From Haloplanus sp. HW8-1 (GTDB lineage: Archaea; Halobacteriota; Halobacteria; Halobacteriales; Haloferacaceae): a DNA stretch of 64,000 bases. Location of the stretch: positions 434,001 through 498,000 of the forward strand of contig NZ_CP098518.1 of assembly GCF_023703795.1 (NCBI RefSeq), in the 5' to 3' direction. The notes beneath the pieces were generated by a model. That model ran no database searches and was not told where the DNA came from. It saw nothing but the letters and a program-made list of their open reading frames with translations. Of the stretch, positions 38,279 through 47,621 are shown one piece after another; the first letter of the stretch is position 1, and each line of letters starts with the position of its first letter. The translations under genes and the position numbers were made by a program.

Positions 38279-39643
38279 GTGATCGCCATCGTCGTCAGTC
38301 GCGCCGACAGCGCCTCCGAACACGTCGGCGAAGCGTTGCTCGACCTCGCCGACTGGACCGACCACCGCGACGAGCGTCGTCCGGACGGCGAGGGCGGCGG
38401 CACCTACTACCGGACCGACGGCTTCGAACTCCGCACCGTCGACGACCTGCATATCCATCTGGATCGCCCGGACGCCGCCTTTGAGGATCCCGACTTGCTG
38501 GTCGTCGTCTCCCGCCACTCCGGGGAGACGGGACCGCTCCTCACGGCCCACTTCACGGGGAACTTCGGCGACGCGGAGTACGGGGGCGAGGCGGGGCAGT
38601 TCGCCCGCGCCTGTCCGAACGCCGCGGCGGAAGCGGTCGCGGCGCTCGATCGACACGCCCCCGAGGGCTACGAGGTCGGCACCGAGTGTACCCACCACGG
38701 CCCGACGAACGTGGGCGTCCCCTCGATGTTCGTGGAACTCGGGAGCGACGAGGCCCAGTGGACCGATCCTGCGGGCGCCCGGGCCGTCGCCCGGGCGGTC
38801 CTCGACCTGCGTGGCGTCGACGCGGATCGGGAGAAACAGATCGCCGGCTTCGGCGGCGGCCACTACGCACCGCGGTTCGGCCGGATCGTCCGCGAGACGG
38901 CGTGGGCGGTAGGGCACGTCGCCGCGGACTGGGGACTGGACGCGATGGGCAACCCCGCCGCGAACCGCGACGTCCTCCGACGAGCGGTCGAGGCGAGCGG
39001 CACCGACACCGTCCTCGTCGAGGGTGGGCGGTCGGGGCTGGCAGACGTCCTCGCGGACCTCGGCTACCGGGTCGTGACGGAGACGTGGCTCCGGGAGACG
39101 AGCGCCCATCCACTACCGCTCGTCGAGGCGGTCGAGGACCGACTGGACGCCGTGAGCGAGGGACTTCGGTTCGGCGCGGTGGTGCCACCCGCCGAGGACG
39201 ACCCCGCGCAGGCCGTCGTCGTCGTCGACCTGCCGACCGCCCTCGTCGGCGCGGCCCACGGCGTCGACGCCGACGCGGCGCGGGCCGCCGTCGCCGACGC
39301 CGCCGTCGCCTTCGAGACGACGGAGGGCGGTACGCGACCGCAGGGTCGAGTTGCGCTGTCCGCCGCCGACCCGCCAGGTGCCGCCGACGCCATGACCGAC
39401 GCCCTGTCGAGCGTCCTCGAGGACGCCTACGACGAGGTGGTCCGGGCGGACGGCGAGGTGGTCGCCCGGACGGCGGCGTTCGATCCGGCGGCCGCCAGGG
39501 ACCTCGGGGTGCCGGAAGGCCCGGCGTTCGGCCGCCTCGCCGACGGACAGGCCGTCGAGATCGACGGCGAGCGGATCGATCCCGCGGCGGTCCGGACCGA
39601 ACGGGTCGAACGGTTCCCTGTCGTCACGCCGACAAAAAAGTAA
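38279..39643 (+). CDS. dtdA: Archaeal D-aminoacyl-tRNA deacylase (DTD2 type)
   Basis: A 454-residue enzyme that removes D-amino acids wrongly attached to tRNA. The N-terminus IAIVVSRADSASEHVGE, LVVVSRHSGETGPLLTAHFTGN and CTHHGPTNVGVPSMFVELGS (quoted in part) followed by GFGGGHYAPRF are diagnostic of the archaeal/plant GEK1-DTD2 family. A C-terminal extension of about 170 residues is typical of haloarchaea. No ATG is available; GTG at MIAIVV is preferred to another GTG three codons upstream because family members begin there. Confidence 0.92.
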   Translation: MIAIVVSRADSASEHVGEALLDLADWTDHRDERRPDGEGGGTYYRTDGFELRTVDDLHIHLDRPDAAFEDPDLLVVVSRHSGETGPLLTAHFTGNFGDAEYGGEAGQFARACPNAAAEAVAALDRHAPEGYEVGTECTHHGPTNVGVPSMFVELGSDEAQWTDPAGARAVARAVLDLRGVDADREKQIAGFGGGHYAPRFGRIVRETAWAVGHVAADWGLDAMGNPAANRDVLRRAVEASGTDTVLVEGGRSGLADVLADLGYRVVTETWLRETSAHPLPLVEAVEDRLDAVSEGLRFGAVVPPAEDDPAQAVVVVDLPTALVGAAHGVDADAARAAVADAAVAFETTEGGTRPQGRVALSAADPPGAADAMTDALSSVLEDAYDEVVRADGEVVARTAAFDPAAARDLGVPEGPAFGRLADGQAVEIDGERIDPAAVRTERVERFPVVTPTKK

Positions 39644-39768
39644 AACAGTTGATGAGTGTCTGACGCACGCAAGACGCCCGAGACACTGCGGTTTCGCGGA
39701 ACGTCAGACGCGCGCGTGACAACGGGCGGAAAGATAATGTGGCTGCCTTCGAAACGCGTGGGCGTACC

Positions 39769-40935
39769 ATGGACTCCATCGTGGAGGATGCAATCGAGGA
39801 AGCCGAGGAGCCGGGGGATGGGGCCGCGGCCGACGTCAGTGCCGACCGGGAGCCCGCGACCGACACGTCCGCCGACACCGACGCGGAGAACCGCACCGGG
39901 AAGATGACCGACGAGGAACTCGAGGACGTCCTGAAGGACCTCCAGACGGACATCACCGTCGTCGGCTGTGGGGGCGCCGGCGGCAACACGGTCAACCGGA
40001 TGGCCAAGGAGGGAATCAAGGGTGCCAACCTCGTCGCCGCCAACACCGACGTCCAACATCTGGTCGACGTGGAAGCCGACACCAAGATCCTGATGGGCGA
40101 GGAGAAAACCGGCGGCCGCGGCGCCGGTTCCCTCCCGCAGGTCGGCGAGGAAGCCGCCATCGAGAGCCAGGAGGACATCTACGGCGCCATCGAGGGCTCC
40201 GACATGGTGTTCGTCACTGCGGGGCTGGGCGGCGGCACGGGCACCGGATCGGCGCCGGTCGTCGCCGAGGCGGCCCGCGAGTCCGGGGCGCTCACTATCG
40301 CCATCGTCACGACCCCCTTCACCGCGGAGGGGGAGGTCCGGCGCACGAACGCCGAAGCGGGGCTCGAACGCCTCCGTGACGTGGCCGACACCGTCATCGT
40401 CGTCCCCAACGACCGGCTGCTGGACTCGGTGGGGAAACTCCCCGTCCGGCAGGCGTTCAAGGTCTCCGACGAGGTGCTGATGCGGTCGGTGAAAGGCATC
40501 ACCGAACTCATCACCAAACCCGGGCTCGTCAACTTGGACTTCGCCGACGTGAAGACTGTCATGGAGAAAGGCGGCGTCGCCATGATCGGCCTCGGCGAGA
40601 GCGACTCCGAGCAGAAAGCGCAGGACTCGGTGCGGTCGGCCCTGCGGTCGCCCCTGCTCGACGTGGACATCTCCGGCGCCAACTCGGCGCTCGTCAACGT
40701 CACCGGTGGCACCGACATGGCCATCGAGGAGGCCGAGGGCGTCGTCGAGGAGATCTACGACCGGATCGACCCCGACGCCCGCATCATCTGGGGTACCTCC
40801 ATCGACGAGGAACTCGACGGCACGATGCGGACGATGATCGTCGTCACGGGCGTCGAGTCGCCGCAGATCTACGGCCGCGAGGGCGAGACGCCGGCGCCCG
40901 AACCCGCCGCCAGCGACATCGACTACGTCGAGTAG
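39769..40935 (+). CDS. ftsZ1: Cell division GTPase FtsZ1
   Basis: A 388-residue tubulin-superfamily GTPase that builds the division ring. After an acidic 55-residue N-terminal tail come [17 protein letters not shown], the tubulin signature [10 protein letters not shown] (residues 154-163), and the T7 synergy loop NLDFADV. The C-terminal tail is short and acidic. Haloarchaea carry two copies; the acidic N-terminus and the downstream secE-spt5 pair identify this as FtsZ1. A TATA-like GATAATG lies about 33 bases before this ATG, so the longer in-frame start was not used. Confidence 0.97.
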   Translation: MDSIVEDAIEEAEEPGDGAAADVSADREPATDTSADTDAENRTGKMTDEELEDVLKDLQTDITVVGCGGAGGNTVNRMAKEGIKGANLVAANTDVQHLVDVEADTKILMGEEKTGGRGAGSLPQVGEEAAIESQEDIYGAIEGSDMVFVTAGLGGGTGTGSAPVVAEAARESGALTIAIVTTPFTAEGEVRRTNAEAGLERLRDVADTVIVVPNDRLLDSVGKLPVRQAFKVSDEVLMRSVKGITELITKPGLVNLDFADVKTVMEKGGVAMIGLGESDSEQKAQDSVRSALRSPLLDVDISGANSALVNVTGGTDMAIEEAEGVVEEIYDRIDPDARIIWGTSIDEELDGTMRTMIVVTGVESPQIYGREGETPAPEPAASDIDYVE

Positions 40936-41128
40936 CCCGTTCGCGACCGGGTCCGACCCCGACGCCGGACGCCTCCGGCATCCCGCCGTTCGTGTGGACG
41001 TTGCGTCCACACCACTCCACGTTCGTATCGTCCGACCGGAACACCGCCACCAGCCCCGCGTCCGTGTCGAACGCGTGGCACGGGATACGGTCGTCGTCGG
41101 GGTGGGACTCCGGTCGTAGGTCGTCCAT
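40844..41128 (-). CDS. Possible small protein antisense to the ftsZ1 end
   Basis: A 94-codon frame beginning [20 protein letters not shown]. Its first 60 codons lie outside ftsZ1, are acidic and use haloarchaeal codons; the last 31 overlap the 3' end of ftsZ1 on the other strand and are arginine-rich, as expected of a shadow. It may be a real small gene with a read-through tail. Otherwise the 330 bases between ftsZ1 and secE contain only the secE promoter (TATA-like ATAGAAAA near 41235-41242). Confidence 0.35.
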   Translation of the reverse strand: MDDLRPESHPDDDRIPCHAFDTDAGLVAVFRSDDTNVEWCGRNVHTNGGMPEASGVGVGPGRERATRRSRCRWRRVRAPASRPRGRRSAATRRP

Positions 41129-41264
41129 ACGTCCACCACCGCCATGTGGCCGATAAACACCCTCGTCGATCCGCGCGGAGCGGTCGCCCGGATTCGCGCC
41201 GACGGGGCGGTGCCGCTCGCCGTGTTATCAATAGATAGAAAAAGCCGGCCGGTCTAGGGCGGCT

Positions 41265-41438
41265 ATGGACGTCAAGTACGACCTCGCAAGCTACGTCCGC
41301 GTGCTCAAGATGGCGAGCACGCCGTCGTGGAACGAGTTCTCGCAGATCGCCAAGGTCGCGGGGGCGGGCATCTTTCTCATCGGCCTCCTGGGCTTCGTCA
41401 TCTTCGCCATCATGACCTTCATCCCCGGAGGGGTATAG
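41265..41438 (+). CDS. secE: Preprotein translocase subunit SecE
   Basis: A 57-residue single-span membrane protein (MDVKYDLASYVRVLKMASTP, then a helix at about 30-54). It is the small essential subunit of the SecYE translocon, and the amphipathic helix RVLKMASTPSWNEF precedes the membrane segment, as in archaeal and eukaryotic Sec61gamma. An A-rich TATA-like element lies about 27 bases upstream. Its TAG stop is directly followed by the ATG of spt5, an arrangement conserved across archaea. Confidence 0.95.
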   Translation: MDVKYDLASYVRVLKMASTPSWNEFSQIAKVAGAGIFLIGLLGFVIFAIMTFIPGGV

Positions 41439-41876
41439 ATGGGTATCTTCGCCGTCAAGACCACCGCGAGTCAAGAGCGAACCGTCGCCGACATGATCGC
41501 CAGCCGCGAGGAGGACGAAGTCCACGCCGTCCTCGCACCCGACTCCCTGACGAGTTACGTCATGGTCGAGGCGGACAACAGCGCCGTCCTCGAACGCGTG
41601 ATGGACGAGATTCCCCACGCCCGCTCCATCGTCCCCGGGAAGTCCTCGCTCACCGAGGTGGAGCATTTCCTCTCGCCCACGCCGGACGTGGAGGGCATCG
41701 CCGAGAGCGACATCGTCGAACTCATCGCCGGGCCGTTCAAGGGCGAGAAGGCCCGGGTCCAGCGGATCGACGAGGGCAAGGATCAGGTGACGGTCGAACT
41801 GTACGAGGCGACGGTCCCGATTCCCGTGACGGTCCGTGGCGACCAGATCCGCGTCCTCGATTCGGACGAACGGTAG
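41439..41876 (+). CDS. spt5: Transcription elongation factor Spt5 (NusG)
   Basis: A 145-residue elongation factor that binds the RNA polymerase clamp together with Spt4. The NGN domain occupies about residues 1-85 ([26 protein letters not shown]) and one KOW domain follows ([20 protein letters not shown]). Length and domain order are normal for archaea. It starts at the base after the secE stop, so the two are a tight operon. A PHP-domain gene follows with an 81-base gap. Confidence 0.97.
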   Translation: MGIFAVKTTASQERTVADMIASREEDEVHAVLAPDSLTSYVMVEADNSAVLERVMDEIPHARSIVPGKSSLTEVEHFLSPTPDVEGIAESDIVELIAGPFKGEKARVQRIDEGKDQVTVELYEATVPIPVTVRGDQIRVLDSDER

Positions 41877-41957
41877 GTCCCCGCCGACGTCTCGGTTCGT
41901 CGACACGCGGCCACCCGAATAGCAACCACTAACTGCGCCGTCCGTTCAGTTGCTCCC

Positions 41958-42722
41958 GTGACCTCGGCAGGGTCGACCCGGATCGACATGCACGTGAAGG
42001 TCCTCGACGAGCGCGTCGTCCGACGGGCGAAGGCGTGCGGCCTGGACGCCCTCGTCTACGCCCCCCACTTCACGCGGCTCCCGGCCATCCGCGAGCGGGC
42101 CGCCCGCTTTTCCGACGACGAGTTGCTCGTCGTGCCCGCACGCGAGGTGTTCACCGGGCCGTGGCACGACCGGCGACACCTCCTCGCGATCGGTCTCGAC
42201 TCGCCCGTCCCCGACTTCGTCACCTTCGAGGGCGCCCTGGCCGCGTTCGACCGGCAGAACGCCGCCGTCCTCGTCCCCCACCCCGAGATGCTGAACGTCA
42301 GTTGCACCCGTGACGACGTTGCCGCCCATCCCGAGGCGTTCGACGCCGTCGAGACGTACAACGCGAAGTGTCTCCCCCACCAGAACCGCCGCTGTCGAGC
42401 GGTCGCCCGCGAGACCGGACGGCCCGGATTCGGGTCGTCGTACGCTCACCTCCCGGGGACGGTCGGCGAGGCGTGGACGACGTTCGAACGGTCGGTCGAC
42501 TCGACGGCCGACCTCGTCGACGCCCTGCGGACGGGAACGCCACGGCGCGTCGCTCACCGGGACGGCGTCGGCCACCGTCTGCGGGGGCTCGCGGAGTTCG
42601 CCCACCTCGGCTACGAGAACACGTGGGGGAAGGTCGATCGCATCTTCCTTTCGGGCACCGAACCCACCCATCCGAGCCACATCGCCTACGACGGACGGTT
42701 CGACGACGTGACGGTCTACTAG
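41958..42722 (+). CDS. PHP-domain metal-dependent phosphoesterase
   Basis: A 254-residue protein of the PHP fold, a trinuclear metal centre that hydrolyses phosphoesters. Visible motifs are RIDMHVK (first DxH), YAPHF, PAREV, VPHPEM and SSYAHLP; the canonical leading HxH is reduced to DMH. Homologues next to spt5 in haloarchaea have no assigned substrate. The GTG start is preferred because the only nearby ATG lies inside the DMH motif. Confidence 0.85.
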   Translation: MTSAGSTRIDMHVKVLDERVVRRAKACGLDALVYAPHFTRLPAIRERAARFSDDELLVVPAREVFTGPWHDRRHLLAIGLDSPVPDFVTFEGALAAFDRQNAAVLVPHPEMLNVSCTRDDVAAHPEAFDAVETYNAKCLPHQNRRCRAVARETGRPGFGSSYAHLPGTVGEAWTTFERSVDSTADLVDALRTGTPRRVAHRDGVGHRLRGLAEFAHLGYENTWGKVDRIFLSGTEPTHPSHIAYDGRFDDVTVY

Positions 42723-42739
42723 GCGGTCGCCGCGGCCCC

Positions 42740-43246
42740 TCACCCGAGGAAGACGTTCAGGACGCTGGCCGTGTTCCCCAGCGGAATCACGTAGAAGTGA
42801 ACCCCAGCGAGAACGGCGAGTTCGAGGCCCGTGACGATCACCGTCACCAAGTCCGCGTACTTGCTGCTGGTGGTCACACCGGCGGGCAGTCCCCACTCCT
42901 GGCGCGTCAGCGGGTAGAAGAGGGCGATCCCCCGGCGACTGCCCACCACGTCGAGGAGGTAATGAGTCGCGATGCCGATCCAGACGAACTGGAGGTTGTC
43001 GAAGACGACGGGGAAGCCGACGAAGATCGCGAGCACGAACAGGTTGTGCAGCGTCTTGCGGTGTTTGCCGAAGGCGGTGTCGACGTCGGGAAAGAGTGCC
43101 CCGAGGACGACGGGAACGGAGAGTTTGGCGATCGATTCGGCGGTGGCGAGTGCGGTGTCGGCCGTGAGTTCGGTCGGTGCCGAGAGCACGACGCCCAGGC
43201 CGACGCTCAACAGTGCGGCGTTGAGCACGTGTCCTTTCTTGTTCAC
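42740..43246 (-). CDS. DUF457-family membrane protein
   Basis: A 168-residue membrane protein starting NKKGHVLNAALLSVGLG, with LFPDVDTAFGKHRKTLHN near residue 60 and THYLLDVVGSRRGIALFYPL near residue 100, the metal-binding residues of the YdjM/DUF457 hydrolase family. Four helices are predicted. Start: GTG at the NKKGH codon; another GTG lies nine codons upstream. It is divergent from the aminotransferase. It is about half the size of the relative at 16729. Confidence 0.87.
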   Translation of the reverse strand: MNKKGHVLNAALLSVGLGVVLSAPTELTADTALATAESIAKLSVPVVLGALFPDVDTAFGKHRKTLHNLFVLAIFVGFPVVFDNLQFVWIGIATHYLLDVVGSRRGIALFYPLTRQEWGLPAGVTTSSKYADLVTVIVTGLELAVLAGVHFYVIPLGNTASVLNVFLG

Positions 43247-43332
43247 GTCGCGGCGTTCGCCCCCTCCCGACACAAGCGTGTCGGCACGGGACGGAGCGAA
43301 AGAGGGATTTGATGTCCGTCCGGAGAGCGACC

Positions 43333-44430
43333 ATGGACTACGAGACGCCGCTTTTCTTTCACGTCATGCAGTACGCGTCCGCAGCCGACCGGGACGTGAT
43401 CGATCTGGTGAGCGGGGGCCCCGACTGGGAGCCGCCGACGGCGCTTCGCGAGGGACTGCGGGCGTACGCCGACGTCGACCCCGCGGAGTTTCAGTATCCG
43501 CCGAGCGACGGCCTGCGCGCCCTCCGCGGGGAGATCGCCGCGCGCCGGGGTGTCGACGTCGACCGTGTGATCGTCACGAACGGCGCTGGCGAGGCGAACT
43601 ACCTCGCGATGGCGGGCGCACTCGACCGCGACGCGGGATCGGAGATCCTGCTGACCGACCCTGTCTACCCGTACTACCCCGGCAAGGCGAAGATGCTCGG
43701 TGCCGACGTGACGCTCGTTCCCGTCGCCGACGACGGCGGCCTCGACGTGGCCGCCATGCGCGAGGCGGCGAGCGACCAGACGGCGGCCATCCTGATCAAC
43801 TCGCCGAACAACCCGACCGGCGCGGTGTACGGGGCCGACACCGTCGCGGCGATGGCCGACCTCGCGGCCGACCACGACGCCGTCCTCATCTCCGACGAGG
43901 TGTACGACCACTACGACTTCTCCGGGCGCTTCGAGAGCGCACTGGGTGTCGACGGCGACCACGTGGTCGTCACCAACTCCTACTCGAAGTCGATGGCCGT
44001 GACCGGTCTCCGCGTGGGGTACGGGGTCTTTCCCCCCCACCTCGCCGATACCGCCCGCACGCGACACATGCTGGTGAACGTGACGGGCGCCCGCCCGTCA
44101 CAGGCGGCGGTCCTCCGGGCCCTCCGGGAGACCGGCCCCGAGTATTACGAGGCGTCGCGCAACCTCCTGTCCGAGCGCATCGACGCCTTCACCGACGCCC
44201 TCGACGAGGCGGGCGCGGAGTATCTCGCCCCGGAGGGCGCCTTCTACGTCTTCGCCCGCTTCGAGGGGTTCCCCGGGACCCTGGAGAACGTCGAGCGTCT
44301 GGTCGACGAGGCCGGCGTCGCCTGCATGCCCGGGGACACGTTCGGCACGTACGACGATTGGGTCCGGTTCGCGCTCGTCACGCCGCGGGCCGAGGAGGCC
44401 GCCCGACGACTGGCTGACTACGACTTCTAA
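43333..44430 (+). CDS. Class I/II PLP-dependent aminotransferase
   Basis: A 365-residue fold-type I aminotransferase. Substrate-loop SGGPDWEPP, the NSPNNPTG loop, SDEVYDHY and the Schiff-base Lys219 in NSYSKSMAVTGLRVGY (quoted from NSYSKSMA) are intact. It belongs to the aspartate/aromatic aminotransferase group; the exact amino acid is not clear. ATG at MDYETPLFF was chosen because a TATA-like GGATTTGA lies 27 bases upstream, although an in-frame ATG seven codons earlier is possible. Confidence 0.94.
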   Translation: MDYETPLFFHVMQYASAADRDVIDLVSGGPDWEPPTALREGLRAYADVDPAEFQYPPSDGLRALRGEIAARRGVDVDRVIVTNGAGEANYLAMAGALDRDAGSEILLTDPVYPYYPGKAKMLGADVTLVPVADDGGLDVAAMREAASDQTAAILINSPNNPTGAVYGADTVAAMADLAADHDAVLISDEVYDHYDFSGRFESALGVDGDHVVVTNSYSKSMAVTGLRVGYGVFPPHLADTARTRHMLVNVTGARPSQAAVLRALRETGPEYYEASRNLLSERIDAFTDALDEAGAEYLAPEGAFYVFARFEGFPGTLENVERLVDEAGVACMPGDTFGTYDDWVRFALVTPRAEEAARRLADYDF

Positions 44431-44767
44431 CAGACCACGACGCTCGCGCGGTGGTACGTCCCCTCGGACGCCACGACGTCGATGTCGTACCACGCCCGCG
44501 TGAAGTCCTCGACGCTCCCGTTTCGGGCCCGGTCGAACGTCGCGCGCTGCTCGGCGGTGAGGGTGTCGTAGGCGACGGCCGATTCGCGATCCGCGGGTTC
44601 CTCGCCGAGTTCGTAGACGGTCAGGGTCGGCGGACAGTCCGTGCCCACGAACGCCGTGGGACCCGGCGTGGGCGTCGCCGTTGTGCCCCCGCCGAGACAG
44701 CCCGTGACGGCGACACAGGCCACACGGCGACGCCGAGCAGCGCCCGTCCGGTGGGGCGCCCGTGCAT
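44427..44767 (-). pseudogene. Lipoprotein gene with an apparent one-base frameshift in the signal peptide
   Basis: The only ATG (44765-44767) reads MHGRPTGRALLGVAV, a convincing signal-peptide start. About 15 codons in, the lipobox and mature protein (VAVTGCLGGGTTATPTPG) continue in a different frame. Dropping one base from GTGTGG (44720-44725) would join the parts into a regular lipoprotein signal. The mature part is about 88 residues with YDTLTAEQRATFDRARNGS, acidic and soluble. A GTG at 44723 could start the second frame but would leave no n-region. It is either a real frameshift, a sequencing error or programmed slippage. Its tail overlaps the aminotransferase stop by four bases. Confidence 0.65.
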
Positions 44768-44846
44768 ACCCGACCCATCCAGTCGCGTTCGGTACGTGTC
44801 TTCCCGGTATCGACGGGTACAGGTGTCCGGATCGTCTGCCTCCGGT

Positions 44847-45989
44847 ATGAGCGAACTCGACGTGGAGCCGGTCGACGCGGTGGACGAGCCGGACGAGGGG
44901 AACGACGCCGACCCGACGCTGGTCGACGTCGAGGCGACGGAACTGCCCGAGACCGTCGACGCGCCGGAGTACGTCCTCTACGGCGGGAAGGGCGGCGTCG
45001 GCAAGACGACGATGGCGGCGGCGACGGCGCTCTCCTCGGCCGCCGCGGGCACGGCGACGCTCGTCGTCTCGACCGATCCCGCCCACTCCCTCTCGGACAC
45101 CCTCGACGTCGAGATTCCGTCGACGCCGACGCGCATCCGGGAGGCGGATCCGCTGTGGGCCGCGGAGATCGACCCCGAGGCGGCGATGGAGGAGGGGCTG
45201 TTCGGCGAGGGCGGCGTCGGGGTGGAAGGCGAGGGGACTCCCGGTGGAGACGGCGACGCCGTCGGTGGCGGCGCACCTCTCGGCGGACTGGGCGACCTCG
45301 GCGAGGCGCTCGGGGACGACGCCATCGACCCGCTGATGGGGGGATCGATGCCGGGGGCCGACGAGGCCGCCGCGATGCGCCAACTGCTCGAATATCTCGA
45401 CGACCCCCGGTTCGACCGCGTGGTGATCGACACGGCGCCGACGGGTCACACCCTGCGTCTGCTGGAACTGCCCGAGGTGCTCGACTCGATGGTCGGCCGC
45501 CTGCTCTCCATGCGCGAGAAGTTCTCGGGGATGATGGAGGGGTTCAAGGGGATGTTCGGCGTCGGCGGCGACGCCGCAGAGGGACCCGATCTGGACGACC
45601 TCCGGGATCGGATCGAGCGCCTCCGGGCGGTCCTGCAGGATCCCTCCCGCACCGACTTTCGGGTGGTGATGGTGCCCGAGGAGATGAGCGTCGTCGAATC
45701 CGAGCGGCTGATCCGCCGACTCGACGAGTTCTCCATCCCCGTGAACACGGTCGTCGTCAACCGCGTGATGGAGGATCTGGCGGACGTGGCCGACGTGGAC
45801 ACCGAGTGGGTGGTGTCGCCCAACCTGGCGGACTGCGAGTTCTGCCAGCGGCGCTGGGACGTTCAGCAGAACGCCCTCCGTCGGGCGAGCGACCTGTTCC
45901 GGGGCCACGAGGTGAAGCGCGTACCGCTGCTGGCCGACGAGGTGCGCGGGGAACGGGCCCTGCGGGTCGTCGCCGCCTGTCTCGCGTAG
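44847..45989 (+). CDS. ArsA/Get3-family ATPase
   Basis: A 380-residue deviant-Walker ATPase. The P-loop is GGKGGVGKTT (residues 47-56), with STDPAHSL (switch I) and DTAPTGHTLRLLELP (switch II). CEFC in PNLADCEFCQRR is the zinc-binding pair that lets Get3/TRC40 dimers form. A glycine-rich insert (about 115-160) and methionine-rich helices (MREKFSGMMEGFKGMFG, shown as MMEGFKGMFG) fit the hydrophobic substrate groove. It is probably a tail-anchored-protein targeting factor; an arsenite role is less likely without arsB or arsD nearby. The start is just after the divergent lipoprotein promoter. Confidence 0.9.
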   Translation: MSELDVEPVDAVDEPDEGNDADPTLVDVEATELPETVDAPEYVLYGGKGGVGKTTMAAATALSSAAAGTATLVVSTDPAHSLSDTLDVEIPSTPTRIREADPLWAAEIDPEAAMEEGLFGEGGVGVEGEGTPGGDGDAVGGGAPLGGLGDLGEALGDDAIDPLMGGSMPGADEAAAMRQLLEYLDDPRFDRVVIDTAPTGHTLRLLELPEVLDSMVGRLLSMREKFSGMMEGFKGMFGVGGDAAEGPDLDDLRDRIERLRAVLQDPSRTDFRVVMVPEEMSVVESERLIRRLDEFSIPVNTVVVNRVMEDLADVADVDTEWVVSPNLADCEFCQRRWDVQQNALRRASDLFRGHEVKRVPLLADEVRGERALRVVAACLA

Positions 45990-46045
45990 TCGGTGCGATC
46001 CCCGCGGCCGGAACGCATACCATCGTCACGGCCATACGCGCCACC

Positions 46046-46210
46046 ATGACGGATCGCGAGCCGAAGCCGAAGCCGAAGACCCCGCTCTCGCCGTACTACC
46101 CGTCGGACGTCCCCGACGTTCCGGGGAACGGCCGGACGTGGGTGGCGATCCTGCTGGCGGCGACGCTGCTCCTCGGTGCCGTCTACGCCTTCCTCTCGGC
46201 GTTCGTCTGA
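46046..46210 (+). CDS. 54-residue single-span membrane protein
   Basis: MTDREPKPKPKTPLSPYYPS then one hydrophobic helix near residues 33-52. The KPKPKTP stretch is basic and proline-rich, unusual among acidic proteins here. It follows the ATPase gene by 56 bases. I do not recognise it. A small membrane protein beside a Get3-like factor is suggestive, but its helix is C-terminal and so could itself be a tail-anchor client. Confidence 0.65.
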   Translation: MTDREPKPKPKTPLSPYYPSDVPDVPGNGRTWVAILLAATLLLGAVYAFLSAFV

Positions 46211-46218
46211 GGCCGACG

Positions 46219-47043
46219 TCAGCGCAGCCGGTCCAGCAGCCCGAACGCCCGGTCGCGCAGTCGGTCGGGAACGAACCGGCCGAGGACGCTCACCCTGGCG
46301 AGGGTGCCGACCGGGATCCGGCTCGCGGGTTTGGTCGAACTCGCGGCGTTCAGGACGTCCTCGGCGACTCGATCGGGCGACACCGCGCCCGGGCCGCCGC
46401 CGCCGATGGCCTGCGTGTCCTCGAAGACGTCGTAGAAAGACTCGTAGGCGCCCGAGCGTTCGACGCCGTCGATCTCTTCCTCGGCGCGCTGGGTGAACGC
46501 GGTATCGACGGGGCCGGGTTCGATCAGGACGGCGTCGATGCCGTACTCGTCCACTTCGGCCCGGAGGGCGTCGGTCATGGCTTCGACGGCGAACTTCGAG
46601 CCGCTGTAGACGCCGCCCCCGGGAAAGGAGAGGCGGCCGGCGACGCTGGATACGTTGACGATCGTTCCCTCGCGGCGGCGGCGCATGTGCGGCAGGACCG
46701 CGCGCGTCAGCCGATGGACGCCGTAGACGTTCACGTCGAACTGCCGGTGGACCGCCTCGACGGGCACGTCCTCGATCGGGCCGAACTGGGCGTAGCCGGC
46801 GTTGTTGACCAGACAGTCGATCCGTCCCTGCTCGTCGAGCACCCGGTTGACGACCCGATCAACGTCGTCGTCCTCGGTCACGTCGAGTTTGGCGACCGTA
46901 CACCCACGGTCGCCCAGCGTCTCCACGTCCGCAGGGTTGCGGGCGGTGGCGTACACCCCCCACTCCGCGTCGAGGAAGGCCTCGGCAGTCGCACGACCGA
47001 TACCGGACGAACAGCCCGTGATGAGGACGGTCTTCGGTTGCAC
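46219..47043 (-). CDS. Short-chain dehydrogenase/reductase
   Basis: A 274-residue SDR oxidoreductase. The cofactor motif is TGCSSGIGRA (residues 9-18), NNAG at 80-83, the catalytic serine in VNVSSVAG, and Tyr146-Lys150 in VYSGSKFAVEA. Arg35 after the second strand (TARN) suggests NADPH preference. The C-terminal 40 residues resemble classical SDRs acting on lipids or steroids, but the substrate is unknown. Start GTG at MQPKTVLITG. Confidence 0.92.
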   Translation of the reverse strand: MQPKTVLITGCSSGIGRATAEAFLDAEWGVYATARNPADVETLGDRGCTVAKLDVTEDDDVDRVVNRVLDEQGRIDCLVNNAGYAQFGPIEDVPVEAVHRQFDVNVYGVHRLTRAVLPHMRRRREGTIVNVSSVAGRLSFPGGGVYSGSKFAVEAMTDALRAEVDEYGIDAVLIEPGPVDTAFTQRAEEEIDGVERSGAYESFYDVFEDTQAIGGGGPGAVSPDRVAEDVLNAASSTKPASRIPVGTLARVSVLGRFVPDRLRDRAFGLLDRLR

Positions 47044-47138
47044 ACGCCACTCGTCGATCCGGCGGCAGTTAACTCATGTACATCGCAGCGGCGGCGACGC
47101 GGCGGTCCTGGCCAAGATGTGGGACGGCACCCGGTCGC

Positions 47139-47621
47139 TCACTCCCGATCCACCGCGAAGGGGCTCTTTCGCTCGGTCCACTCCCACCCGGGTAGCCGGG
47201 TCTGGAACCCCGCGGCCAGCGCGGCGTCGAGGTCGTCGGCTCCCGCGCCGCCCTCGGTGTGGGTAAACACGTCTGCGAAGTGGAAGGTGGCCTGGGCGAG
47301 CAGGGAGAAAGGCCGACCGCCGGCGATGGTGGCGGCGAGTTCCCGCCCGAGTACCTCGTCGACGACGAACCCCGGATAGTCGTCGATCACGTCGAGATCA
47401 CGGAGGAGAGCGACGTATGCGGCGACGTTGACCGCGCGAGCACCGTCCGCGAAAACGACCGTCACCTCCTCGCGGTAGGCGGCAGGCGTGACGTGACCGA
47501 CCTCGACGCCGAAGCAGTCGGCGAGGCGATCGCGTGTCTCGTTGATCAGCGGGACGACCGTCTCGGTCCGGTCGTGGATCCACTCGCGTTCGCGTGCCAC
47601 GGCCGGCGGGGTGAGTTCCAT
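47139..47621 (-). CDS. Haloarchaeal protein of unknown function
   Basis: A 160-residue soluble acidic protein (MELTPPAVAREREWIHDRTE). It has no motif I can name. Alternating helical N-terminal half and a mixed C-terminal half with LLAQATFHFADVFTHTEGGA. It has its own promoter in the divergent region shared with the aCPSF1 gene. Codon use and length support it as real. Confidence 0.75.
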   Translation of the reverse strand: MELTPPAVAREREWIHDRTETVVPLINETRDRLADCFGVEVGHVTPAAYREEVTVVFADGARAVNVAAYVALLRDLDVIDDYPGFVVDEVLGRELAATIAGGRPFSLLAQATFHFADVFTHTEGGAGADDLDAALAAGFQTRLPGWEWTERKSPFAVDRE

